Of a stretch of 64,000 nt of DNA, positions 10,214 through 19,100 are shown one piece after another (position 1 is the first letter of the stretch; each line of letters starts with the position of its first letter). Origin of the DNA: [Mycobacterium] nativiensis (GTDB taxonomy: Bacteria; Actinomycetota; Actinomycetes; Mycobacteriales; Mycobacteriaceae); the NCBI RefSeq assembly GCF_020172685.1, contig NZ_CP083986.1, positions 4,947,684 to 5,011,683 on the forward strand, in the 5' to 3' direction. The translations under genes and the position numbers were made by a program. Below the pieces are notes generated by a model. That model did not search any database. It was not told the origin of the DNA and saw only the letters and a list, made by a program, of their open reading frames with translations.

Positions 10214-10624
10214 GTGACCGAGACGACGCAACGCCCCTTGCACCTGTCCACGCAGGTGTGGCGCTTTCTGGTCACCGGCGTGCTGTCGGCGGTGGTGGAC
10301 TTCGGGCTGTATCTGCTGCTGTACCTGGGTTTCGGGGTCAAGGTCGACCTGGCCAAGGCATGCAGCTTCATCGCCGGCACCACCACCGCATACCTGATCA
10401 ATCGGCGCTGGACGTTCCAGTCTTCGGCCAGCAAGGCCCGGTTCGTCGCGGTGATGGCGTTGTACGCGTTGACATTTGCTGTGCAGGTGGGGATCAACCA
10501 CCTGGTGCTGGATCTGCTGGACTACCAGCGTTGGGCGCTGCCGGTGGCGTTCGTGGTGGCGCAGGGCACCGCGACCGTCATCAACTTCGTGGTGCAGCGG
10601 ACGTTGATCTTCCGGGCGCGCTGA
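10214..10624 (+). CDS. GtrA-family membrane protein (Rv3789-like)
   Basis: This 136-residue protein has four predicted membrane segments (about residues 16-36, 43-62, 78-97 and 105-128) and the GtrA-family motif [11 protein letters not shown] (about 59-69). The M. tuberculosis homologue Rv3789 is immediately upstream of dprE1 and has been linked to arabinan synthesis, either in decaprenyl-phosphate-arabinose transport or as a partner of AftA. Here a 13-kb PGRS array separates it from dprE1, so any co-transcription is lost. It starts with GTG at 10214 with no clear ribosome-binding site. A strong hairpin after the stop separates it from the convergent PGRS gene. Confidence 0.88.
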   Translation: MTETTQRPLHLSTQVWRFLVTGVLSAVVDFGLYLLLYLGFGVKVDLAKACSFIAGTTTAYLINRRWTFQSSASKARFVAVMALYALTFAVQVGINHLVLDLLDYQRWALPVAFVVAQGTATVINFVVQRTLIFRAR

Positions 10625-10642
10625 GCGCGACTTGATACCTGC

Positions 10643-10675
10643 GCGGCGGGTGCGTCCCGTGGGCGCACCCGCCGC
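10643..10675. terminator. Bidirectional hairpin between GtrA gene and PGRS gene 2
   Basis: A perfect 12-base stem (10643-10654 with 10664-10675) encloses a nine-base loop between two convergent genes. It begins 18 bases after the GtrA stop and ends 15 bases from the PGRS stop. No U-tract is visible. Position and stability support a terminator serving both strands. Confidence 0.65.
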
Positions 10676-10690
10676 CGCGGGTAGCCGCGA

Positions 10691-13600
10691 TCAGGGGTTG
10701 CTGGTGCCGGTGGTGCCGGGAGCTCCCGGCGCACCGGTGGCGCCGCCGTTGTGGCCGTTGCCACCGTTGGTGCCGTGGCCGGTACCGCCCGAACCGTTGC
10801 CGCCGACGCCGCCGTCGCCGCCCCTGCCGCCGTCGCCGTTGCCGTCGTCTCCGGGGGCGCTGCCGTTGCCGCCGTTGCCGCCGTTGCCGCCGGAACTATC
10901 GGCGTCGGTGGAACTCTGGCCGCCGGACTGCCAGACGGTGCCGTGCCCACCGTTGCCGCCGACACCGCCGGTGGCGCCGTCGGTGCCGTTGAGGCCGCCG
11001 TCACCGCCATTGCCGGCGACCGAGGTGCCGTCCGCTATCTGGGTGCCTGCGGCAATCGGGTCGTAGGCCTGGATAAAGCCGTTGCCGCCGGCACCGCCGT
11101 CGCCGCCGTTGCCGTCACCGCCGTTGCCTCCGGTTGCGTGGCTTCCAGTGACGCTCCCGTTCAGCCCGGCGGCGCTGGCGCCGCCGCCGGCACCACCAGT
11201 GGCATGGGCTGCGGTGGCCGCGCCGCCGTTGCCGCCGATGACCGTGGCGTCAGCGATGCCGGTGGACCCGCCGGCCGTCACCTGGGCGTAGCCGCCGCTG
11301 CCACCGATGCCGCCGTTGGTGGCGCTGCCGCCGGCACCTCCGGTGGCCGCGCCGCTCGCAACACCGCCACCGGCGCCGAACTGAGTGGACTCAATGTAGG
11401 CAGTCCCGCCGAGGCCGCCGACGCTGTCGACGCCGGTGGCGTCACCGCCTGCGCCGCCGGTGGCAGTGCCGCTGACGCTGCCGCCCGCGCCCCAGATGTT
11501 CAGATATCCATCACCGCCACTGCCGCCGACACCGGCGTTGCCAAACCCGCCGATCCCACCGGTGGCAGTACCGGTGATGGTGCCGCCGGCGCCATCTGCG
11601 TTGACGATCGCCCAACCGCCGGTGCCGCCGGTACCGCCGTTGCTGGCGGTGCCTCCGAGCGCGCCGGTGGCATGAGTGGCGTCGACGGTGGCACCACTGG
11701 TGGCGTAGATGCCGGCCACGCCGCCGTCACCGCCGGTGCCGCCGTTGATCTGGCCGGCCCCACCGTTACCGCCGGTCGCCGTGCTGTTGGAGATGGTGGC
11801 ACCTGGCCGGTATGCGGTGAGCTCTGCGTAGCCGCCGGCGCCACCGTTACCGCCGACGCCCGCGGCGGTACCCGCACCACCGGCACCGCCGTCACCGCCG
11901 GTCGCGGTGCTGTCGGTGATGCTGCCGCCCAGGAAGGCGCTGGTGATGGCCCCGCCCCCACCACCGCCACCGCCACCACCGTGGCCGCCGACCTGACCGG
12001 TGACAGTCTGCCCGGCGCCGCCGGCACCGCCGTTGCCCGCGGTCGCACCGTCACCGATCGCACCGCCGGCGTAGCCCGCGCCACCGGCGCCGCCATCGCC
12101 CGCCGTGCCGGTGTTGGCCCCACCGCCGTCGCCACCGGCGCCTCCGGTGCCGCCGATGAAGCTGCCCGTGCCGCCCACGCCACCCACACCGCCGTCGCCG
12201 CCGTTGCCGGTACCGGTGCTTGCACCACCGACACCGCCGGTTCCACCGGAACCACCGGTGGCCAACACCGAGCCGGCCTCATCAGGTGTACCCCCGCCAC
12301 CGACGCCACCATTGCCGCCGGTGCCGGCCGCGCCGTCCTCGGAGGTTCCGCCGGCGCCACCGGTGCCACCGGTGCCGCCGGTCGGCCAGCTGCCGTCACC
12401 GCCGCTGCCGATGACGTTGCCGCCCTGGCCGCCGTTGCCGCCGTTGCCGGCGGTCTGGCTTCCGCTCGCGGCACCGCCGACACCACCGTCACCGCCCTGG
12501 CCGCCCAAGTAGTAACCGTCGGCACCAATACCGCCGTCACCACCGTTACCGCCGTGGCCGTGATCGCCGGCAGCGCCACCGGCACCACCGACACCACCGG
12601 ACATCGCCATGCCGCCCTCGTCGTAGCCACCGCCCTGGCCGCCGACGCCGCCATTGCCGCCGTTACCCGACTCCTGCAACGCACCCGCGTCGCCGGCGGC
12701 GCCGGCCTGGCCCTGCGAACCGGTGAAGATGCCGCTCGCCACGCCGCCCTTGCCGCCGGCACCACCCGCACCGGCGGTACCGATATTGCCGCCCTGGCCC
12801 CCGGCGCCACCGGTAGCCCCGACACCATCGGCGCTGTTGCCCCCGGCACCACCGTCGCCGCCGTTGCCGGCCAGGCCCGCGTCACCGCCGAGCCCACCGG
12901 CGCCACCGTCACCGGCGTTGCCCGTGGTGTGAAGTCCGAAGAAGCCACCCCTGCCCGCGTCACCGCCGTTGCCGCCGGCGCCGCCGATCGCGCCGGCTGC
13001 GCCGTCACCACCGCTGCCTCCGGCGCCGCCGACCCCGCCGATGTCCTCCAGGCTGTCCGCGCCACCGCCACCGATGCCGCCGTTGCCGCCGGCTCCTCCG
13101 GCGCCTGCGTTGCCGCCGGCTCCGCCGACGCCACCGTTGCCCGAGACACCGAACATTCCGGCCTGGCCGCCGGCGCCACCGTTACCGCCGACGCCACCGT
13201 TGAACCCGTTGCTGCCGTTGGTGCCGTTGCCGCCGGCCACCCCGGGCTGCCCGTCGATGTTGCCCGGGAAGGTCAGACCGCTCAGACCGGCGTCGCCGGC
13301 CGCACCGGTCGCACCCAGACCACCGGCGCCACCGGCACCACCATTGCCGGCATTGCCGAACAGCACGCCGGCGTCACCGCCGGCACCACCGTTGCCGCCG
13401 AGTCCACCGGCCGCTCCGACGCCGTCGAGGCCGGCCGCGCCGCCACCGCCGTTGCCGCCGTTGCCCATCAGCCAACCGCCGGCGCCCCCGGCGCCACCGT
13501 CACTGCCGGTACCGGCCGGGCCGCCGAACAAGCCCTCGCCGCCCACGCCGCCGTTGCCGAACATGCCCGCGTCGCCGCCGGCCGACCCACCGAAACCGGC

Positions 13601-14059
13601 GCCGCCATCACCGAACAGGAAGCCGCCGTTGGTCGCGGCGTGGAACACCCCGTCGGTGTCGACGTAGGCGTCGGCGCCGTGGCCGAACACTCCGTCGATG
13701 ACCAGGCCGCCGGCGATGAGGCTGTCCCCGAGGCTGTGGAGCGGGTTGTAGATCAGGAAGTTGATGGTCTCGGCGACGAAGTCGTCGAAGGCCTGCAGCG
13801 GATCCACCATGCCGCTGTCGGCAGCGCCCGGCATCGCCCAGGACCAGTCGAGCGTCGCGGTGTCCAAGCTCGACGAGTCGAACCAGGTGGCCGACTGGAC
13901 GAACAGGTCGTCCCAGAAATCGGCGAAGTCGGCGTGCGCCGCCGGGGCTGCCGTCAGCGGAGCCACCCCGAACGCAAGGAACGCGCCCGCCGCGGTCCCG
14001 GCACCCAGCACCCGGTTCCCGCGACGACCCTTGGACCCGTTCCGACGCCGACCAACCAT
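10691..14059 (-). CDS. Giant exported PGRS-repeat protein without PE domain (2)
   Basis: The product has 1122 residues. It opens with a basic signal peptide (RGNRVLGAGTAAGAFLAFG, then APLTAAPAAHA) matching the other two PGRS proteins. The same non-repetitive domain as in protein 1 follows (WFDSSSLD, MVDPLQAFDDFVAETINFLIYNPLHSLGD split over about residues 50-105, then [16 protein letters not shown]). The rest is GGxGGx repeats, then TATGG-type units such as SITDSTATGG. It lacks the [13 protein letters not shown] closing module of proteins 1 and 3, and ends in a plain PGRS stretch. I chose the ATG at 14059 because GAGGAG lies seven bases upstream and the signal peptide then begins correctly; the frame stays open to 14353. 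A surface role is inferred; no enzyme motif is seen. Confidence 0.85.
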   Translation of the reverse strand: MVGRRRNGSKGRRGNRVLGAGTAAGAFLAFGVAPLTAAPAAHADFADFWDDLFVQSATWFDSSSLDTATLDWSWAMPGAADSGMVDPLQAFDDFVAETINFLIYNPLHSLGDSLIAGGLVIDGVFGHGADAYVDTDGVFHAATNGGFLFGDGGAGFGGSAGGDAGMFGNGGVGGEGLFGGPAGTGSDGGAGGAGGWLMGNGGNGGGGAAGLDGVGAAGGLGGNGGAGGDAGVLFGNAGNGGAGGAGGLGATGAAGDAGLSGLTFPGNIDGQPGVAGGNGTNGSNGFNGGVGGNGGAGGQAGMFGVSGNGGVGGAGGNAGAGGAGGNGGIGGGGADSLEDIGGVGGAGGSGGDGAAGAIGGAGGNGGDAGRGGFFGLHTTGNAGDGGAGGLGGDAGLAGNGGDGGAGGNSADGVGATGGAGGQGGNIGTAGAGGAGGKGGVASGIFTGSQGQAGAAGDAGALQESGNGGNGGVGGQGGGYDEGGMAMSGGVGGAGGAAGDHGHGGNGGDGGIGADGYYLGGQGGDGGVGGAASGSQTAGNGGNGGQGGNVIGSGGDGSWPTGGTGGTGGAGGTSEDGAAGTGGNGGVGGGGTPDEAGSVLATGGSGGTGGVGGASTGTGNGGDGGVGGVGGTGSFIGGTGGAGGDGGGANTGTAGDGGAGGAGYAGGAIGDGATAGNGGAGGAGQTVTGQVGGHGGGGGGGGGGAITSAFLGGSITDSTATGGDGGAGGAGTAAGVGGNGGAGGYAELTAYRPGATISNSTATGGNGGAGQINGGTGGDGGVAGIYATSGATVDATHATGALGGTASNGGTGGTGGWAIVNADGAGGTITGTATGGIGGFGNAGVGGSGGDGYLNIWGAGGSVSGTATGGAGGDATGVDSVGGLGGTAYIESTQFGAGGGVASGAATGGAGGSATNGGIGGSGGYAQVTAGGSTGIADATVIGGNGGAATAAHATGGAGGGASAAGLNGSVTGSHATGGNGGDGNGGDGGAGGNGFIQAYDPIAAGTQIADGTSVAGNGGDGGLNGTDGATGGVGGNGGHGTVWQSGGQSSTDADSSGGNGGNGGNGSAPGDDGNGDGGRGGDGGVGGNGSGGTGHGTNGGNGHNGGATGAPGAPGTTGTSNP

Positions 14060-14116
14060 GCCGATTCTCCTCAGGTAAAAAACATAAAACTCATAACTGC
14101 TCCCGACAGGGCCAGA

Positions 14117-14122
14117 GGTTAA
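14117..14122 (-). promoter_or_regulatory. -10-like box of PGRS gene 2
   Basis: On the minus strand this reads TAACCT within GTTAACCT. The identical octamer lies at exactly the same distance (58 bases) upstream of the ATG of PGRS gene 3. Conserved spacing in otherwise diverged leaders supports a shared promoter element. No clear -35 was found. Confidence 0.45.
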
Positions 14123-14378
14123 CACCTTCCGACCGGGACGGACTCGGATCGATGAATTCGACTTGACCTGCATCAGGATGGCTGAACACGCCGTTGAAGG
14201 AAGGCCCGGAAGCGAAGGTGTGACACTGGGGTAGACCTGAGAAAAAAAGGAGACATTCCCGGGAAACTCGCTGTTGGTTGAAAACCCGTCAGGCGCGTTC
14301 GCCAGGTGCCGCAAAGACCGATTACTCAGACGGCGATTCCGCTGCCGCCCCACCGGTCACTTCCGCACCTGCGGGTGA

Positions 14379-14422
14379 CCATGTGGGTGTTGTCGAATCG
14401 GATATCGCCGGTGATAGCCGGG
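14379..14422. repeat. 44-bp dispersed repeat, copy 2
   Basis: It matches 2055-2098 at 40 of 44 positions. Bases 14400-14419 form an imperfect palindrome (GGATATCGCC/GGTGATAGCC, 16 of 20 symmetric). It lies between the PGRS gene 3 terminator and the PGRS gene 2 promoter region. Confidence 0.7.
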
Positions 14423-14434
14423 GGGTGAGCTGAA

Positions 14435-14471
14435 AACACCGCGGCCCGGTCTGGTGACCGGGCCGGGTGTT
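14435..14471 (-). terminator. Intrinsic terminator of PGRS gene 3
   Basis: A 16-base stem with a single-base bulge and a four-base loop lies 17 bases after the stop codon. On the minus strand it is followed by TTTT. The central stem sequence (GCGGCCCGGTC) also forms the hairpin at 22395-22426 behind the PGRS pseudogene, which shows common ancestry. Confidence 0.75.
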
Positions 14472-14487
14472 CTCGAGGGGCTACGGG

Positions 14488-17400
14488 TTACGGCTTGTTC
14501 GCGCCCGGAGCACCGATCTCGGTCTGGCCGTCCGACTGCGCGCCGCCCACGTTGACGATGTTGCCGTCGCCGCCGTTGGTACCGGTGTTACCGGTCCCGG
14601 TCCCGAAGCCACCGTTGCCGCCGACAGCGGTGCCGTCGGTGGCCGTGGACGGAGTGCCGGACCCGTCGACGCCGAAGGCGTCGAGCCGACTTGACCCGCC
14701 GGTGCCGCCCTGACCGCCATTCAGACCACTGCCGCCGAGGCCACCCTGCGAGGTGCCGTTGGCGACGTTGCCCTCGTCACCGCCGGTGGCGATGGCGGCT
14801 TTACCACCGTTGCCGCCGGTACCTCCGCCGGTCGCGTTGCCACCGTTGCCACCGGTCGAGGTTCCGCTGGCGGTGCCGCCCGGCCCACCGAGCGAGCCAC
14901 CGTCGGTCAGCTTGGAGCTCTGAATGTCGGAGCTGCCGCCGTTGCCGCCATGGCTACCGTCGCCGATGGCGGCACCGCCGTTGCCGCCGGTCGAGGTGCC
15001 GTAGGAGTTGCCTCCGGTGGCGTCGACCGCGGACCCGTCGCCAGACTCCAGCTCACCCCAGCTGCCCTTGCCTCCCACGCCACCGTCGTAGCCGTCGCCG
15101 CCCTTACCGCCGATCGCGACCGCGGTGTTGCCGCCGCCACCGATCGAGCCGCCGGGGTTGTCGACCATCAGCTGTCCGCTGCCGCCCTCGCCGCCGATAC
15201 CGGGTGTATGGGCGGGGGTGGTCCCGACGCCGCTGCCCAGGCCGCCGGCGCCGCCGACGGCGTTTGCGTCGGTGATGGTGCTGCCAGCACCGTTGGCCGA
15301 GGCCAGGCCGAATCCGCCGAGGCCACCCCGGCCGCCGTCGAAGCCCTGGCCCCCGACGCCGCCCGTGACCGTCGTGCCGCTCACAACCCCACCCGCGGTG
15401 ACGTTGATGTTGGCCGCGCCACCGCCACCGCCCTGACCACCGAAGTTGTCGCCGACACCGGCGTTGCCGGCGGTGGCGGAGCTGCCGGTCACGGAGCTGT
15501 TAGCGCCGTCGGCGCTGATGCCTGCAGCACCACCGCCTGCGGTGCCGCTGGCGGCGGTAGCGGTGGCGGAACTGTCGGAGATCGACCCGCCGTTCGTGGC
15601 CTGCAACAGGGCGTTCCCGCCGTTCCCGCCAGCCCCGCCGTCGCCGCCGGTGACGCTGCTGTTGGTGACGGTGTTGCTTCCGGGGTCAGTGCCGGTGTTC
15701 GGGTTCCCGGTGAAGATCTGGGCGCGCCCGCCTGCGTTGCCCTCGAAAGCGTTACCGGCATTCGCCGTCCCGTTGGTGATCGTGTCGCCGGTGGCGCTGG
15801 TCTCCACGTACGCCTGGCCACCAATAGCGCCGGTGTTACCGGCGCTGCCCGCACCACCGTCGCCGCCGACGGCATGGCCGTTGGCGATGGTGCTGTCCGC
15901 ACCGAGCGCTCGCACCCAGCCGAGGGCGCCGTTGCCGCCCTTGCTGCCCGCGCCATCAGCGCTGCCGCCGTTTCCGGCTTGGCCGATACCGCTGGCCTTG
16001 GCACCCTCGATCAGCGCCGACACCTGACCGTTCTCACCGTTGCCACCGATGCCGCCGTGGGAGGCGTCACCACCGTTACCGCCATGGCCGATGCCACTGG
16101 CCTCGGAGCCCTGGCCGCCGGCCAGGATGCTGCCATATCGGCCGTCGCCGCCGGTGCCGCCGCTGCTGGCATTGCCGCCGTTCCCGGCGATCGCCACACC
16201 GTGGGCAATCCCGCCGATTCCACCGTCGGCGCCGGGGACACCGCTGGCAGTCTGCTTGGCGCTGGTGATGTCGGCATTCCAACCCTTACCGCCGTGGCTG
16301 TTGGCATCGACGGCGTTCCCGCCGTTCCCACCAGTGGCCTGACCGTAGGAGATACCATCCTGACCCGCGGTGACGTGACCGTTGCCACCGGCTCCACCGG
16401 TACCACCGTCGGTTCCGCTGCCGCCCTTGCCGCCCAGGCCGGTGGTGATGCTGGTGGCGTCACTTGGGTCGCCGGTGACCTTGCCACCGAGAGCGGCCTC
16501 CAGGTACCCGGTGCCACCCAGGCCACCGATACCGGCGTTACCGTTGCCGCCGTCACCGCCCGTGGCGACGCCGGTGGCCGAGCTGCCGGACCCATCTGCC
16601 GTGACATAGCCCGCGCCGCCCGCACCGCCGGTTCCTCCGTTGGAACCGTCCCCGCCGACGCCGCCGGTGATGGTGGCGGTGTCTACGGCACCGCCGTTGG
16701 TCGCGGACGCGTAAGCCGTACCACCTGCCCCGCCGGTGCCGGAGTTGCCGGAACCGGCTGCGCCACCGGTCACGTGAGTGTCGGTCACCGTGCTGCCAAT
16801 GCCGTCAGAGGTGACGGTGGCAGAACCACCGTTAGCGGTGTCGCCGGACGCGGTTGCGGTGGCAGAACTGTCGGAGATCGACGCGCCGTTGGTGGCCTGC
16901 AACAGGGCGCTCCCGCCAGACTCGCCGGCCCCGCTGTCACCGCCGGTGACGCTGCTGTTTGTGATGCTGTCGCTACCAGTCGTCGTAGCGTTCGGGTTGC
17001 CCGCGAAGATCTGCGCGCGTCCGCCTGTCGAGCCGTTGACGCCGTTGGCGCTGTCGCCACCCGTGCCAGCAGTCGCCGTGCTGCTGGCGATCGTGTCGTT
17101 CGCGGCATTGGTCTGCACGTAGGCCTGACCGCCACTACCGCCGTTGTTGCCGGCGCTGCCCACACCGCCATCGCCGCCGGTGGCGCTGCCATTGGTGATG
17201 GTGCTGTCCTGGGCCAGCGCGCGGACCCAACCCAGACCGCCGTCGCCACCGCGACTGCCTGCACCGTCACCGTCACCGCCGTTGCCGGCCTGACCGGTCC
17301 CGCTGGCGTATGTCCCATCGCCCAACGCCGCAACCTGGCCGTTCTGGCCGTTACCGCCGGTGCCGCCATTGAGGCCGTCACCGCCGTGGCCGCCGTGGCC

Positions 17401-19100
17401 GGTGCCGCTGGCCTCCGCACCGGTCCCGCCGGCGTTGATGCTGCCGTAGCTGCCGTTACCGCCGGTGCCGCCACCCGTAGCGCCGCCACCGTCGCCGCCG
17501 ATCGCGGTGCCGTGGGCCGTGCCGCCGGGACCGCCCAGACCGCTGTGCGCCTCACCGGCATCGATACCACCGTTGCCACCGATACCGCCCTTGCTGGTGG
17601 CGTCTCTCGCGGTACCGCCGGAGCCGCCGGACGCCTGACCGTACGAGGTGCCGCCCTGGTGTGCCTCGACGCCACCCAGGCCACCCTTGCCGCCGGTGCC
17701 ACCATTGGTGCCCTCACCGCCGGAACCACCGGTAGCGGTGGTGGCGGGCGCACCCACCGCCGGGTCGTTGATGACCTGGCCGCCATCGGTGGCGGAGATG
17801 TAGCCGGTGTTGCCCGCGCCACCGGTCCCGCCATCGCCGTTTCCGCCGTCACCGCCGGTCGCGGTACCCGTGGCCGCACTGCCCGAACCGTCGGCGGTGA
17901 CGGTGCCGATCCCACCGGCACCACCGGTGCCACCATTGCTACCGCCACCGCCGACGCCACCGTCGGCGGCAGCGTCCGCAACACTGCCCCCGTTGGTAGC
18001 GCCGACGAACGCAGCACCTCCGGCACCACCGGCACCGCCATCGGACCCGACGCCGGCGTTACCACCGGTGGCGGAACTACCGTCGACAGTGCTGCCCGTG
18101 CCGTCGGAGGTGACGCTCGCCGAACCTCCGTTCGCGGTGTCATTTCCGGCCGCACCGGTTGCGGAACTGCTGGTGATGGTGCCGCCATGGCTGGCCTCCA
18201 CCGTGCCGCCACCACCGGTGTGACCGGCGATGCCGCCGGTACCACCGGTCGCATCGCCGCCGGTAATGCTGCTGCCCGCACCGACATTCGCCGTGACGTT
18301 GGCCTCGCCGCCATAGGCGCCCTGTTCAGCGACGCCTGCGGCACCACCGTCGCCGCCGGTGCTGTGCGCCCCGGAGATGGTGTTGTCGGCACCGGCGGTG
18401 ATGTAACCGATGTTGCCGCCACCGCCAACGGCGCCGTTGCCGGTACCGGAGCCACCGTCGCCGCCCTGCGCTGTGCCATCGGCCTTCGCATCCGCACCGA
18501 ACGCGTTGACCTGACCACCCATGGCGTTACCGCCGGTGCCGCCGTCAGCGCCGGCACCACCGTTACCGCCGGTGGCGCTACCTGAAGCTTCCGAGCCCGC
18601 ACCACCGGACAGGATGCTGCCGTAGCTGCCCTTACCGCCGGTGCCGCCATTGGTCGCAGCCCCGCCGGCACCGCCCTGGGCGGTGCCGTGCGAGGTGCCG
18701 CCGGTGCTGCCGCCCTCGGCCCGCGCACTCTGGATGACGCCGTTGCCACCCTGACCGCCGTTGCTGCCGGAGCCGCCGGCGGTACCGCCGTCACCGCCGG
18801 TGGCGCTGCCATACGACGTGCCACCAGTGCCGTTATCACCGGCGTTGCCAACCTCCAGCTCACCAAAGCCAGCCTTACCCCCGACGCCGCCGTTGGTGGC
18901 GTTCCCGCCGTTACCGCCCTGTGCCGCAGCACTATTGCCGCTACCGCCGATGCTGCCGGCGGCATGGTCAACCACCAGGTAACCGCCACCACCGTCACCG
19001 CCGATGCTGCCCGTGCCTTCGCCGCTACCACCGCTGCCGCCGGTCGCGGTGCCGGTGATGGTGCTGCCCGCACCGGTCGCTGAAACACCGCCAGTACCGC
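14488..19100 (-). repeat. Higher-order coding repeat in PGRS protein 3 (about 1.2-1.3 kb units)
   Basis: The codons for the marker YGSI occur at 18613-18624, 17437-17448 and 16126-16137, and the related IAAK at 14791-14802. Spacings are 1176, 1311 and 1335 bases, all multiples of three (392, 437 and 445 codons). Other markers, such as SYGQA, LGWVRAL, GGRAQIF and SISDSSATATA, recur with the same period in the middle two units. The outer boundary near 19100 is approximate. Confidence 0.7.

Larger units (their letters stand above)
14060..14487. other. Intergenic region between PGRS genes 2 and 3
   Basis: This 428-base stretch contains no supported gene. It holds, in order, the ribosome-binding site and -10-like box of PGRS gene 2, a segment with no recognised feature, copy 2 of the 44-bp dispersed repeat, and the terminator hairpin of PGRS gene 3. 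Confidence 0.6.

Noticed and set aside
10184..10501. N-terminal extension of the mandelate racemase-like frame
   Set aside because: The extension lies antisense to the GtrA gene and has no family similarity. The start at 10183 gives the normal capping domain.
14060..14353. 98-codon upstream extension of PGRS protein 2
   Set aside because: It would bury the signal peptide. A strong ribosome-binding site precedes the ATG at 14059.
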